Source: Actinobacillus indolicus (GTDB taxonomy: Bacteria; Pseudomonadota; Gammaproteobacteria; Enterobacterales; Pasteurellaceae). From it: a stretch of 64,000 nt of DNA. The notes under the pieces were generated by a model. It did no database searches. It had not been told where the DNA came from and was given only the letters and a program-made list of their open reading frames with translations. Within the stretch, counting starts at the first letter, position 1. The number at the start of each line of letters is the position of its first letter. The stretch spans positions 1,592,001 through 1,656,000 of the forward strand of contig NZ_CP038145.1 in the NCBI RefSeq assembly GCF_004519515.1, read 5' to 3'. The position numbers were made by a program, and so were the translations under genes. Below, one piece after another: positions 25,452-35,024 of this stretch.

Positions 25452-26798
25452 ATGATTACAATTAAACAAGGCTTAGATCTTCCTATTGCGGGGAAACCTG
25501 AGCAAGTAATCCATAACGGCAATACCGTTAATGAAGTTGCTGTGCTTGGCGAAGAATATGTGGGTATGCGTCCTTCTATGAAGGTGCGTGAAGGTGATGT
25601 GGTGAAAAAAGGTCAGGTTCTTTTTGAAGATAAAAAGAATGCTGGCGTGGTATTCACTGCCCCTGCAAGCGGTACGATTGTTGCAATCAATCGTGGCGAA
25701 AAACGTGTTCTTCAATCCGTCGTGATTAAAGTTGAAGGTGATGATCAGGTAACTTTTGAGCGTTATAACGCTGCGGAGTTAAGTTCATTAACTGCTGACC
25801 AAGTGAAGCAAAATTTAGTGAATTCAGGTTTATGGACTGCATTCCGTACTCGTCCATTTAGTAAAGTACCTGCACTAGATGCTGTTCCATCATCTATTTT
25901 TGTCAATGCAATGGATACCAACCCATTAGCAGCAGATCCTGAAGTGCTCTTAAATGAGCACAAACAAGATTTTGTTGATGGTTTAACGGTGTTAAGTCGC
26001 TTATTTGAAGGCAAAAAAACGATTCATTTATGTCGTGCACCAGACAGTAATATCCCAACGGCTGAAGTGGCAAATGTGAAAGTGACTTCTTTCGCAGGCC
26101 CTCACCCAGCAGGTTTAAGTGGTACACATATTCACTTTATCGATCCTGTTTCTGCGACGAAAAGTGTATGGTACTTAAACTATCAAGATGTGATTGCTAT
26201 CGGTAAATTATTTACAACAGGTGAGCTTTATGTAGAGCGTGTTGTTTCGTTAGCGGGTCCTCAAGTGAAAAAACCTCGCTTAGTGCGTACACAACTTGGT
26301 GCAAACCTTTCTCAATTAACTGCAAATGAATTAGCAGAGGGCGAAAACCGTGTGATTTCAGGCTCTGTGTTAAGCGGTGCGAAAGCAGTTGGTGCACATG
26401 ATTATTTAGGTCGTTATGCATTACAAGTGTCTGTGATAGCAGAAGGTCGTGAGCAAGAATTCTTAGGTATGATTGCACCATATTCACACAAATTCTCTAT
26501 TACTCGTACTGTATTAGGTGCGTTTAGTAAGAAATTGTTTAACTTTACCACGGCTGTTAATGGTAGTGAGCGTGCAATGGTGCCAATCGGTTCTTATGAG
26601 CGTGTCATGCCGTTAGATATTTTACCAACATTGTTGTTACGTGATTTAGCATCTGGCGATACGGATTCTGCTCAAGCATTAGGTTGCTTAGAGTTAGATG
26701 AAGAAGATTTAGCGTTATGTACGTTTGTCTGCCCAGGTAAAAACAACTATGCACCAATGTTGCGTGCAGCGTTAGATAAGATCGAGAAGGAAGGTTAA
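25452..26798 (+). CDS. nqrA: Na+-translocating NADH:quinone reductase subunit A
   Basis: A 448-residue soluble subunit of Na+-NQR. It begins MITIKQGLDLPIAGKPEQ and has the NqrA pattern VKKGQVLFEDKKNAGVVFTAPASG, AGPHPAGLSGTHIHFIDPV and a C-terminal ELDEEDLALCTFVCPGKNNY. It is the first gene of nqrABCDEF-apbE-nqrM, the primary Na+ pump of many Pasteurellaceae. The leader has hairpins but no obvious Shine-Dalgarno sequence. Confidence 0.96.
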   Translation: MITIKQGLDLPIAGKPEQVIHNGNTVNEVAVLGEEYVGMRPSMKVREGDVVKKGQVLFEDKKNAGVVFTAPASGTIVAINRGEKRVLQSVVIKVEGDDQVTFERYNAAELSSLTADQVKQNLVNSGLWTAFRTRPFSKVPALDAVPSSIFVNAMDTNPLAADPEVLLNEHKQDFVDGLTVLSRLFEGKKTIHLCRAPDSNIPTAEVANVKVTSFAGPHPAGLSGTHIHFIDPVSATKSVWYLNYQDVIAIGKLFTTGELYVERVVSLAGPQVKKPRLVRTQLGANLSQLTANELAEGENRVISGSVLSGAKAVGAHDYLGRYALQVSVIAEGREQEFLGMIAPYSHKFSITRTVLGAFSKKLFNFTTAVNGSERAMVPIGSYERVMPLDILPTLLLRDLASGDTDSAQALGCLELDEEDLALCTFVCPGKNNYAPMLRAALDKIEKEG

Positions 26799-26802
26799 TC
26801 AA

Positions 26803-28041
26803 ATGGCTTTAAAAGATCTTTTTCATAAAATGGAACCTGCTTTCCAGAAAGGTGGAAAGTATGAGAAATGGTATATTCTGTTTGAAGCAGCTTATACTAT
26901 TTTCTATAGTCCAGGTACAGTGACTCAAAAAGATGCTCACGTTCGTGATGCGATTGACTCTAAACGTATGATGTTAATCGTATGGTTGGCGTTATTCCCA
27001 GCGATGTTCTACGGTATGTATAACGTGGGTGCGCAATCTATCCTTGCATTAGGTGTAGGTGACTTTACACAAAACGTGGCTCAAAACGTTGCCAACGATT
27101 GGCACTTTGCATTAGCAAATGCGTTTGGTGTGTTATCACAAGATGTTGGTGTATTAGGTAAAATGTTAATCGGTGCGATTTTCTTCCTACCAATCTACTT
27201 AACCATTTTTGCAGTAGGTGGCTTCTGGGAAGTATTATTTGCAATGGTGCGTAAACATGAAATCAATGAAGGTTTCTTCGTTACCTCTATCCTTTTAGCA
27301 TTAATTGTTCCGCCAACATTACCATTATGGCAAGCTGCATTAGCAACGACTTTCGGTGTTGTAGTTGCAAAAGAAGTCTTTGGTGGTGTAGGTAAAAACT
27401 TTATGAACCCAGCGTTGGCAGGTCGTGCGTTCTTATTCTTCGCATATCCAGCACAAATTTCGGGTGATCTAGTTTGGACTGCGGCAGACGGCTTCTCAGG
27501 TGCAACAGCACTTTCTCAATGGGCAGTCGGTGGTCAAGCTGCACTTAAACACGTTGCAACAGGTGAAACAATCACGTGGATGGATGCGTTCTTAGGTAAC
27601 ATTCCAGGTTCTATTGGTGAGGTTTCAACCGTCGCATTAATGATCGGTGCTGCAATTATTGTATTTGCTCGCATTGCATCTTGGCGAATTATCGCGGGTG
27701 TAATGATCGGTATGGCGGCAACTGCAACCCTCTTCAATATGATCGGTTCAGATACAAACCCATTATTTGCGATGCCATGGCACTGGCACTTAGTGTTAGG
27801 TGGTTTTGCTATCGGTATGTTCTTTATGGCAACTGACCCGGTATCTGCAGCCTTTACCAACAAAGGTAAATGGTGGTACGGTATTTTAATTGGGGTAATG
27901 TGCGTACTGATTCGTGTAGCAAACCCAGCGTACCCAGAAGGTATGATGTTAGCAATTTTATTCGCTAACTTATTTGCACCAATCTTCGATTACCTCGTCG
28001 TTCAAGGTAACATCAAACGTAGGAAGGCACGCAATGGCTAA
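26803..28041 (+). CDS. nqrB: Na+-NQR subunit B
   Basis: A 412-residue membrane subunit. The ApbE flavinylation motif DGFSGATALSQ (FMN on Thr) lies near residue 232-238. Other signatures are KEVFGGVGKNFMNPALAGRAF and AMPWHWHLVLGGFAIGMFFM. It binds FMN covalently, carries riboflavin, and forms the Na+ path. It starts 4 bp after nqrA and overlaps nqrC by 8 bp. Confidence 0.96.
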   Translation: MALKDLFHKMEPAFQKGGKYEKWYILFEAAYTIFYSPGTVTQKDAHVRDAIDSKRMMLIVWLALFPAMFYGMYNVGAQSILALGVGDFTQNVAQNVANDWHFALANAFGVLSQDVGVLGKMLIGAIFFLPIYLTIFAVGGFWEVLFAMVRKHEINEGFFVTSILLALIVPPTLPLWQAALATTFGVVVAKEVFGGVGKNFMNPALAGRAFLFFAYPAQISGDLVWTAADGFSGATALSQWAVGGQAALKHVATGETITWMDAFLGNIPGSIGEVSTVALMIGAAIIVFARIASWRIIAGVMIGMAATATLFNMIGSDTNPLFAMPWHWHLVLGGFAIGMFFMATDPVSAAFTNKGKWWYGILIGVMCVLIRVANPAYPEGMMLAILFANLFAPIFDYLVVQGNIKRRKARNG

Positions 28042-28810
28042 GTTTAATAAAGATAGCATTGGCGGAACACTTACCGTCGTGGTTTTATTAAGTTTAATCT
28101 GTTCTTTAATTGTGGCAGGCTCTGCAGTGTTGTTAAAATCGACACAAGAAGAGCAAAAAGCCCTTGATAAACAGAAAAACATTTTAAGTGTTGCTGGTTT
28201 ATTACCTGAAGGCACGAAGAAAAGCGAAATTAAAGATATCTATGTGAAAAACATTGAATCTAAAATCGTTGATCTTGCCACAGGTGATTATGTTGAAGGT
28301 GTTAATAACTTTGATGCAAAAGTAGCAGCTAAAAATCCAGCTCAAAGCATCGTTATCAATCCAGCAGACGATAAAGCAGGTATTAAAGTTCGTGCAAAAT
28401 ATGCAGAAATTTACCTTGTAAAAGATGCAAACGGACAAGTAAATCAAATCGTGCTTCCATTCTATGGAACAGGTTTATGGTCTGTTATGTATGGTTTCGT
28501 ATCTGTTGAGCCAGATGGCAATACAATCAAAGGTATCACTTACTATGAACACGGTGAAACACCGGGACTTGGTGGTGAAATTGAAAACAAACGTTGGCAA
28601 CAAAACTTCGTGGGCAAAAAATTACAAAATGCTCAGGGTGAATCTGCAATTCGTATTGCCAAAGGTGCTTCAGCTGATAAAGATCACGGTATTGATGGCT
28701 TATCAGGTGCAACACTCACCTCTAACGGTGTTGATGGTTCATTCAAATACTGGTTTGGTGCGAACGGCTTCGGTCCATATTTAGCGAAATTAAAAGCGGG
28801 GACTAACTAA
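28034..28810 (+). CDS. nqrC: Na+-NQR subunit C
   Basis: A 258-residue subunit with one N-terminal helix and a periplasmic FMN-binding domain. The flavinylation motif is DGLSGATLTSNGV, with Thr227 the expected attachment site. I use the ATG at 28034 (MAKFNKDSIGGTLTVV), which overlaps the nqrB stop, not the in-frame ATG at 27974 inside nqrB. Its FMN is attached by ApbE encoded downstream. Confidence 0.96.
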   Translation: MAKFNKDSIGGTLTVVVLLSLICSLIVAGSAVLLKSTQEEQKALDKQKNILSVAGLLPEGTKKSEIKDIYVKNIESKIVDLATGDYVEGVNNFDAKVAAKNPAQSIVINPADDKAGIKVRAKYAEIYLVKDANGQVNQIVLPFYGTGLWSVMYGFVSVEPDGNTIKGITYYEHGETPGLGGEIENKRWQQNFVGKKLQNAQGESAIRIAKGASADKDHGIDGLSGATLTSNGVDGSFKYWFGANGFGPYLAKLKAGTN

Positions 28811-29433
28811 TGGCAAGCAATAAACTTAAAGATCTCTTGTTATCACCTGTTGTGAATAACAACCCGATTGCATTACAAATTCTAGGTATCTGTTCTGCAC
28901 TAGCGGTAACAACTAAACTAGAAACTGCCGTGGTAATGGGGATTGCAGTAAGCTTTGTAACAGGCTTTTCAAGTATGTTCATTGCAATGATCCGTAACTA
29001 TATCCCAAATAGTATTCGTATCATTGTACAGATGGCGATTATTGCCTCTTTGGTAATTCTGGTTGACCAAATCTTACGAGCGTATGCATATGACTTATCA
29101 AAACAGCTTTCTGTATTCGTAGGTCTTATCATTACTAACTGTATCGTAATGGGACGTGCAGAAGCCTTTGCAATGAAATCAGGTCCTGTAGAGAGTTTTG
29201 TCGACGGTATTGGTAACGGTTTAGGTTATGGTGCAATCCTTGTGATTGTAGCCTTTATTCGTGAATTAATCGGTTCAGGTAAACTCTTTGGTATGACGGT
29301 ATTCCAAACGATTCAAGACGGCGGTTGGTATCAAGCAAACGGTTTATTCTTATTAGCACCGAGTGCGTTCTTTATTATCGGCTTCTTAATTTGGGGCTTA
29401 AGAACGTGGAAACCGGAACAAGTGGAGAAATAA
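28810..29433 (+). CDS. nqrD: Na+-NQR subunit D
   Basis: A 207-residue six-helix membrane subunit, homologous to RnfE/RnfA. Signatures are LLSPVVNNNPIALQILGICSALAV (read in parts) and NCIVMGRAEAFAM, which includes one of the cysteines that bind the 2Fe-2S centre shared with NqrE. The start ATG overlaps the nqrC stop. Confidence 0.95.
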   Translation: MASNKLKDLLLSPVVNNNPIALQILGICSALAVTTKLETAVVMGIAVSFVTGFSSMFIAMIRNYIPNSIRIIVQMAIIASLVILVDQILRAYAYDLSKQLSVFVGLIITNCIVMGRAEAFAMKSGPVESFVDGIGNGLGYGAILVIVAFIRELIGSGKLFGMTVFQTIQDGGWYQANGLFLLAPSAFFIIGFLIWGLRTWKPEQVEK

Positions 29434-29436
29434 TCA

Positions 29437-30033
29437 ATGGAACATTATTTAAGTCTATTTGTTAAGTCCGTATTCATTGAAAATATGGCACTTTCTTTCT
29501 TCCTTGGCATGTGTACATTCCTTGCGGTATCTAAGAAAGTTTCAACTGCATTCGGTTTAGGGATTGCGGTAATCGTTGTACTCGGTATTGCGGTTCCGGC
29601 TAACCAAATCGTTTACGAGAACGTTTTAAAAGACGGAGCATTAATTGAAGGTGTTGATTTAACTTTCCTTAACTTTATCACCTTTATCGGTGTTATTGCT
29701 GCACTAGTGCAAATTCTTGAAATGATTTTGGATAAGTTTTTCCCTGCACTTTATAGTGCATTAGGTATCTTCTTACCACTTATTACCGTAAACTGTGCAA
29801 TCTTCGGTGCGGTATCATTTATGGTTCAACGTGAATATAACTTCGGTGAATCTGTGGTATATGGTATCGGTGCAGGTACAGGCTGGATGTTAGCGATTGT
29901 GGCGTTAGCAGGTTTAACTGAGAAAATGAAATACTCAGATGTTCCTGCAGGCTTACGTGGTTTAGGCATTACCTTTATCACCGCAGGTTTAATGGCACTT
30001 GGCTTTATGTCTTTCTCGGGCATTCAATTATAA
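29437..30033 (+). CDS. nqrE: Na+-NQR subunit E
   Basis: A 198-residue six-helix subunit paralogous to NqrD in inverted topology (ENMALSFFLGMCTFLAVSK; VNCAIFGAVSFMVQREY). Cysteines in FLGMCTF and VNCAIF are the expected NqrE contribution to the intramembrane iron-sulfur centre. It starts 3 bp after nqrD. Confidence 0.95.
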   Translation: MEHYLSLFVKSVFIENMALSFFLGMCTFLAVSKKVSTAFGLGIAVIVVLGIAVPANQIVYENVLKDGALIEGVDLTFLNFITFIGVIAALVQILEMILDKFFPALYSALGIFLPLITVNCAIFGAVSFMVQREYNFGESVVYGIGAGTGWMLAIVALAGLTEKMKYSDVPAGLRGLGITFITAGLMALGFMSFSGIQL

Positions 30034-30045
30034 GGAGCGTATCGA

Positions 30046-31278
30046 ATGGATAATTTTATTTTCGGTATCGTGGTATTTACTGCCCTTGTATTAGTGCTTG
30101 CAGTACTTATCCTTGTGGCTAAATCAAAATTAGTCGATTCAGGCGACATCACCATTTCTATCAATGATGATCCAGAAAAAGCAATTACTTTGCCAGCAGG
30201 TGGTAAATTACTTGGTGCGTTAGCAAGTAAAGGTATATTCGTTTCATCTGCGTGTGGCGGTGGTGGCTCTTGTGGTCAATGTATCGTTAAAGTAAAAAGT
30301 GGTGGTGGTGAAATTCTACCGACTGAACTTTCACACATTACTAAACGTGAAGCAAAAGAAGGCTATCGTTTAGCGTGTCAAGTCAACGTGAAAAGCTCAA
30401 TGGATGTGGAATTACCAGAAGAGATCTTTGGTGTGAAAAAATGGGAATGTACCGTTATCTCTAACGATAACAAAGCAACCTTCATCAAAGAGCTTAAACT
30501 TCAAATTCCAGAAGGCGAAGAAGTGCCATTCCGTGCTGGTGGTTATATTCAAATCGAAGCGCCAGCTCACACCGTGAGATATGAAGATTACAAACCGTTA
30601 ATCGACGAAGAATATCACGAAGACTGGAACAAATTTAACCTATGGCGTTATGTGTCTAAAGTGGACGAGCCAATTATCCGTGCGTACTCAATGGCTTCAT
30701 ACCCGGAAGAGAAAGGCATTATTATGCTTAACGTGCGTATTGCAACTCCGCCACCAAATAACCCAGATGTACCGCCAGGTCAAATGTCTTCATATATTTG
30801 GTCATTAAAACCAGGTGATAAAGTGACAATTTCTGGTCCATTTGGTGAGTTCTTCGCCAAAGATACTGATGCAGAAATGGTCTTCATCGGTGGTGGTGCA
30901 GGTATGGCGCCAATGCGTTCACACATTTTCGACCAATTAAAACGTCTAAAATCTAAACGTAAAATGACCTTCTGGTATGGTGCTCGTTCTAAACGTGAAA
31001 TGTTCTATGTAGAAGATTTCGACGGCTTACAAGCAGAGAACGACAACTTCAAATGGTATGTGGCACTCTCTGACCCACAACCAGGCGATAACTGGGACGG
31101 TTACACAGGCTTTATTCACAACGTGCTTTATGAAAACTACTTAAAAGATCACGAAGCACCTGAAGATTGTGAATACTATATGTGTGGTCCACCGATTATG
31201 AATGCTTCTGTCATCAAGATGTTAAAAGATCTTGGCGTAGAAGATGAAAACATCTTATTAGATGATTTCGGTGGTTAA
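30046..31278 (+). CDS. nqrF: Na+-NQR subunit F (NADH-oxidising)
   Basis: A 410-residue subunit with an N-terminal helix, a 2Fe-2S ferredoxin domain (SSACGGGGSCGQCIVKV, with a later cysteine in YRLACQVN), an FAD domain (RAYSMASYPEE) and an NADH domain (FIGGGAGMAPMRSHIFDQL; YYMCGPPIMNASV). It accepts electrons from NADH. It is followed by a perfect stem-loop built on an uptake word before apbE. Confidence 0.96.
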   Translation: MDNFIFGIVVFTALVLVLAVLILVAKSKLVDSGDITISINDDPEKAITLPAGGKLLGALASKGIFVSSACGGGGSCGQCIVKVKSGGGEILPTELSHITKREAKEGYRLACQVNVKSSMDVELPEEIFGVKKWECTVISNDNKATFIKELKLQIPEGEEVPFRAGGYIQIEAPAHTVRYEDYKPLIDEEYHEDWNKFNLWRYVSKVDEPIIRAYSMASYPEEKGIIMLNVRIATPPPNNPDVPPGQMSSYIWSLKPGDKVTISGPFGEFFAKDTDAEMVFIGGGAGMAPMRSHIFDQLKRLKSKRKMTFWYGARSKREMFYVEDFDGLQAENDNFKWYVALSDPQPGDNWDGYTGFIHNVLYENYLKDHEAPEDCEYYMCGPPIMNASVIKMLKDLGVEDENILLDDFGG

Positions 31279-31286
31279 TCAGTAAA

Positions 31287-31327
31287 ACAAGCGGTTGGAT
31301 TTTGTGAGTTTTTTACAAAATCCAACC
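31287..31327 (+). terminator. Stem-loop between nqrF and apbE
   Basis: An uptake word (ACAAGCGGT, 31287-31295) runs into a 13-bp perfect inverted repeat, GGTTGGATTTTGT / ACAAAATCCAACC (31293-31327). No T-run follows. It could attenuate apbE-nqrM relative to nqrA-F or protect the nqr mRNA 3' end. Confidence 0.6.
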
Positions 31328-31408
31328 CTAAATTACTAATGGAAAATAGATAGGGAAGTTGTATACCTTATCTATTTTCCATTATTAATTGTTGTTTTGG
31401 GAGGATGT

Positions 31409-32473
31409 ATGAAAATCAAAACATTACTAATATCTTGTGTCACTTTATGTCTATCCTTAATGCTTTCCGCTTGTAATAAAGAGCCTCAGCAAATTTCCTT
31501 TGAAGGAAAAACAATGGGGACAACATACCACATCAAATATATTGATGATGGTCAAATTGAAAATCTAGCGAAGCCAGAAGAAGTTCAGCAGCAATTAGAG
31601 TCTGTTCTGAAAATGGTGAATAATGAGATGTCTACTTACCAAAAGAACTCACAAATATCTGAGTTTAATAATTTTCGCCAAGTAGATACGCCTTTTCCTG
31701 TATCAAGAGATTTTGCCCTTGTTGTGGAAGAGGCTATTCGTTTAAATAAAGTAACAGAAGGTGCTTTAGATATAACGGTTGGACCTCTTGTTAACCTTTG
31801 GGGATTTGGACCTGACAAACGTTTAAATAAAGAACCAACGGTGGAACAAATTAATGAAAAAGCAAAAGCCGTTGGTATTAATAAAATTATAGCCACTCTT
31901 GAGAATAATGGTGAAAATAGTAAGGGAAATTTAATCAAAAAAGATCCTGAACTTTATGTCGATCTCTCTTCTATTGCAAAAGGTTTTGGTGTAGATAAAT
32001 TAGCCGAATATCTTGATCAACTTGGTTTACAAAACTATTTAGTCGAAATTGGTGGAGAATTAAGAGGTAAGGGAAATAATTTGCAAGGGCAACCTTGGCG
32101 GATTGCAATTGAAAAGCCAGAGTTTACCCCAGGAACCGCAAGTCAAATTACAGTTCCATTACATAACTTAGGAATGGCAACTTCAGGTAATTACCGTAAT
32201 TATTTCGAAGATGAGCAAGGAAATCGCCTTTCTCACATTATTGATCCTAAAACCTTAAGACCAATTAGCCATAACTTGGCTTCTATTACAGTCTTTTCTC
32301 CATCTACAATGACAGCGGATGGTCTTTCAACAGGGCTATTTGTTCTTGGTTCTGAAAAAGCATTAGAAATTGCCGAGCGTGAAAATCTAGCAATTTTCTT
32401 AATTATCAAAAAAGGGCAAGGCTATGAGACGAAAATGTCTACGGCTTTTGAAAAATTAATTAATCAAAAATAG
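31409..32473 (+). CDS. apbE: FAD:protein FMN transferase (lipoprotein)
   Basis: A 354-residue lipoprotein: signal peptide ending in the lipobox LSAC, then the ApbE core (GKTMGTTYHIKY; TEGALDITVGPLVNLWGFGP; DLSSIAKGFGVDKLAEYL; ATSGNYRNYFE; SHIIDPKT). It transfers FMN to the Thr of DGxSGAT motifs in NqrB and NqrC in the periplasm. The ATG at 31409 is preceded by GGGAGG; an in-frame TTG 12 bp upstream overlaps that site and is unlikely. Confidence 0.95.
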   Translation: MKIKTLLISCVTLCLSLMLSACNKEPQQISFEGKTMGTTYHIKYIDDGQIENLAKPEEVQQQLESVLKMVNNEMSTYQKNSQISEFNNFRQVDTPFPVSRDFALVVEEAIRLNKVTEGALDITVGPLVNLWGFGPDKRLNKEPTVEQINEKAKAVGINKIIATLENNGENSKGNLIKKDPELYVDLSSIAKGFGVDKLAEYLDQLGLQNYLVEIGGELRGKGNNLQGQPWRIAIEKPEFTPGTASQITVPLHNLGMATSGNYRNYFEDEQGNRLSHIIDPKTLRPISHNLASITVFSPSTMTADGLSTGLFVLGSEKALEIAERENLAIFLIIKKGQGYETKMSTAFEKLINQK

Positions 32474-32481
32474 GAAGGAAT

Positions 32482-32736
32482 ATGGAAACCATTTTAATGA
32501 CATTTGGCTTTTTTGTAGCCATTATATTTATGATGTCAATTGGCTTTATTATCAAAGGTAAAACCATCAAAGGAAGTTGTGGTGGTATTACAGCTTTAGG
32601 CATGAAAAAAATGTGCGATTGCGAAGAACCATGCGACAATTTACAAAAGAAATTAGATGCGGGTGATGAAGCAGCAAAAGCAGAATATGAGCAAAAATTT
32701 GCAAAAAAAGAAGCTCAGTTTTACGAAGTGAAGTAA
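32482..32736 (+). CDS. nqrM: Na+-NQR maturation protein NqrM
   Basis: An 84-residue DUF539 protein. One N-terminal helix (FFVAIIFMMSIGFIIKGK) is followed by four conserved cysteines in GSCGG, KKMCDCEEPC. NqrM is required to deliver iron for the NqrD/E cluster. It lies 9 bp after apbE and abuts mnmA directly, so mnmA may be co-transcribed. Confidence 0.93.
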   Translation: METILMTFGFFVAIIFMMSIGFIIKGKTIKGSCGGITALGMKKMCDCEEPCDNLQKKLDAGDEAAKAEYEQKFAKKEAQFYEVK

Positions 32737-33891
32737 ATGATGATTTCAAAAACTTACCAACAACATTTTCCCACACTTACCGATGAACAATTAGCCGAAA
32801 ATGCAAAGAAAAAAGTGATCTGCGGAATGTCAGGGGGCGTAGATTCTTCGGTTTCTGCCTTTATTCTTCAACAGCAAGGCTACCAAGTGGAAGGCTTGTT
32901 TATGAAGAACTGGGAAGAAGACGACGATACGGATTACTGTACTGCGGCGGCAGATTTAGCTGATGCACAAGCTGTTTGTGATAAGTTGGGTATTAAACTG
33001 CATAAAATCAATTTTGCCGCAGAGTACTGGGATAACGTGTTTGAGCATTTCCTTGCAGAATATAAAGCTGGACGTACACCAAACCCTGATATTCTGTGTA
33101 ACAAAGAGATCAAATTCAAAGCCTTTTTAGAATATGCTGCAGAGGATTTAGGGGCGGATTTTATTGCCACAGGGCATTATGTCCGTCGTCCACCGCTTGA
33201 TCAACAGCCAAAATTATTGCGTGGACTGGATAGCAACAAAGATCAAAGTTATTTCCTCTACACCCTAAGTGAGCAACAGGTCGCACAAAGTCTTTTCCCT
33301 GTGGGGGATATTGAAAAACCGATTGTGAGAGCCATTGCGGAAGACTTAGGTTTAGTGACGGCGAAGAAAAAAGATTCAACAGGTATCTGTTTTATCGGCG
33401 AACGTAAATTCAAAGATTTCCTTGCTCGTTATTTACCTGCTCAAGCTGGAGATATTAAAACCGTCGATGGACAAGTGATTGGTCGTCACGATGGCTTAAT
33501 GTACCACACCCTAGGGCAACGCAAAGGCTTAGGTATCGGTGGCGTAAAAGGGGCGAGTGAAAATGCGTGGTATGTAGTGGAAAAAGATCTGGTGAACAAC
33601 GTGCTAATTGTCGCTCAAGGTCAGGATAATTCCGCTTTGCTTTCAAGCGGCCTCATTGCAAGCCAACTTCACTGGGTAGATCGCCAACCGATCCGTGAAA
33701 AACTACGTTGCACAGTAAAAACACGCTACCGCCAAGCGGATATTTTATGTGAAATCCAACCGCTTGATGACGAAACCATTCGAGTGGTTTTTAATGAACC
33801 TCAAATTGCTGTAACGCCTGGACAGTCCGCGGTATTTTATCAGGGCGAAGTTTGTTTAGGCGGTGGTATTATCGAAGAGCAGCTAAAATAA
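32737..33891 (+). CDS. mnmA: tRNA-specific 2-thiouridylase MnmA
   Basis: A 384-residue PP-loop enzyme (GMSGGVDSSVSAFIL). The catalytic cysteines lie in TPNPDILCNKEIKF and STGICFIGERKF, and the thiouridylase C-domain follows (HTLGQRKGLGIGG). It installs s2U34 in tRNAs for Lys, Glu and Gln using sulfur relayed from IscS. The start ATG touches the nqrM stop; a second ATG follows immediately. Confidence 0.95.
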   Translation: MMISKTYQQHFPTLTDEQLAENAKKKVICGMSGGVDSSVSAFILQQQGYQVEGLFMKNWEEDDDTDYCTAAADLADAQAVCDKLGIKLHKINFAAEYWDNVFEHFLAEYKAGRTPNPDILCNKEIKFKAFLEYAAEDLGADFIATGHYVRRPPLDQQPKLLRGLDSNKDQSYFLYTLSEQQVAQSLFPVGDIEKPIVRAIAEDLGLVTAKKKDSTGICFIGERKFKDFLARYLPAQAGDIKTVDGQVIGRHDGLMYHTLGQRKGLGIGGVKGASENAWYVVEKDLVNNVLIVAQGQDNSALLSSGLIASQLHWVDRQPIREKLRCTVKTRYRQADILCEIQPLDDETIRVVFNEPQIAVTPGQSAVFYQGEVCLGGGIIEEQLK

Positions 33892-33897
33892 ATGATA

Positions 33898-33925
33898 AAA
33901 AACGCCGAGATAACTCGGCGTTTTT
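33898..33925. terminator. Bidirectional terminator between mnmA and pfkA
   Basis: AAAAACGCCGAG / CTCGGCGTTTTT, 12-bp perfect stem with A- and T-runs on its two sides, located between convergent genes. Confidence 0.9.
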
Positions 33926-33930
33926 GTCTA

Positions 33931-34896
33931 TTAGAACAATTTGCGAGATGTTTCGAAAAGTTCTTCTTTAAATGGACGACGCATATTGGTAATAGCGTCA
34001 ATGATGTCGTGGTGAACGAGTTTTTCGTTTTGAATACCGACACAACGGCCACCATAACCTTGCTTTAATAATTCAACGGCATAAACACCCATACGAGACG
34101 CTAAAATACGGTCAAATGCACAAGGCGCACCACCACGTTGTGTGTGACCTAATACCGTTGCACGGGTTTCGTGACCAAAGCGTGCTTCAATTTCTTTTGC
34201 TAGTTGATGCACATCGGTCATTAATTCTGTGATAGCAATAATGGCATGACGTTTACCTTTATTGAATCCATCTTCAATGTTACGCATGAGTGATTCTTTA
34301 TCTAAACCACGCTCTGGAACAATAATATATTCACAACCACCCGCTAATGCCGCACTTAAGGTTAAATCACCACAGTGGCGACCCATGATTTCAACAATTG
34401 AGATACGTTGGTGAGAAGTTGATGTATCACGTAAACGGTCAATCGCTTCTAATGCTGTTTCAAGCGCAGTTTGGAAACCAATAGTGTAATCTGTGCCTGC
34501 TACATCGTTATCAATCGTGCCTGGTAAACCGATACAAGCAATACCGTGTTCTTCAGTAAGTAATTTCGCACCCATGTAAGAGCCGTCACCACCGATAACA
34601 ACTAAAGCATCAATTTCATACTTTTTCAAGGTTTCAACACATTTTGCTCGGACTTCTGGATTTTTAAATTCAGGGAAACGAGCTGAACCTAAGAAGGTAC
34701 CGCCACGGTTGATCACTTCAGAGACAGAACGGCGTTCCAGTTTAATTACTCGATCGTGATATAAGCCATAGTAACCATCTTGGATACCATAAACTTCAAA
34801 GCCTTCACTTAAGCCTGCTCGTACTACGCCACGAATCGCGGCATTCATACCTGGTGCATCACCACCACTGGTTAAAACAGCAATTTTTTTTACCAT
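33931..34896 (-). CDS. pfkA: 6-phosphofructokinase
   Basis: A 321-residue ATP-dependent PfkA. N-terminal SGGDAPGMNAAIRGVVRAGL; nucleotide/Mg site GGDGSYMGAKLL; catalytic PGTIDNDVAGTDYTIGFQTA with the Asp base; effector-site residues MGRHCGDL. It catalyses the committed step of glycolysis and is normally allosterically activated by ADP and inhibited by PEP. A single-gene unit convergent with mnmA. Confidence 0.96.
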   Translation of the reverse strand: MVKKIAVLTSGGDAPGMNAAIRGVVRAGLSEGFEVYGIQDGYYGLYHDRVIKLERRSVSEVINRGGTFLGSARFPEFKNPEVRAKCVETLKKYEIDALVVIGGDGSYMGAKLLTEEHGIACIGLPGTIDNDVAGTDYTIGFQTALETALEAIDRLRDTSTSHQRISIVEIMGRHCGDLTLSAALAGGCEYIIVPERGLDKESLMRNIEDGFNKGKRHAIIAITELMTDVHQLAKEIEARFGHETRATVLGHTQRGGAPCAFDRILASRMGVYAVELLKQGYGGRCVGIQNEKLVHHDIIDAITNMRRPFKEELFETSRKLF

Positions 34897-35024
34897 ATTA
34901 AATACCTATAACGAAATAATTAAATTTTTAAATAAATTGAAAAACGGTGTGCAGATTACCTTATAACGCCTTTTCGTTCTAGCGGAAATTCGGGTAATTT
35001 ACGATTTTTTGATCTAAATAGAGA

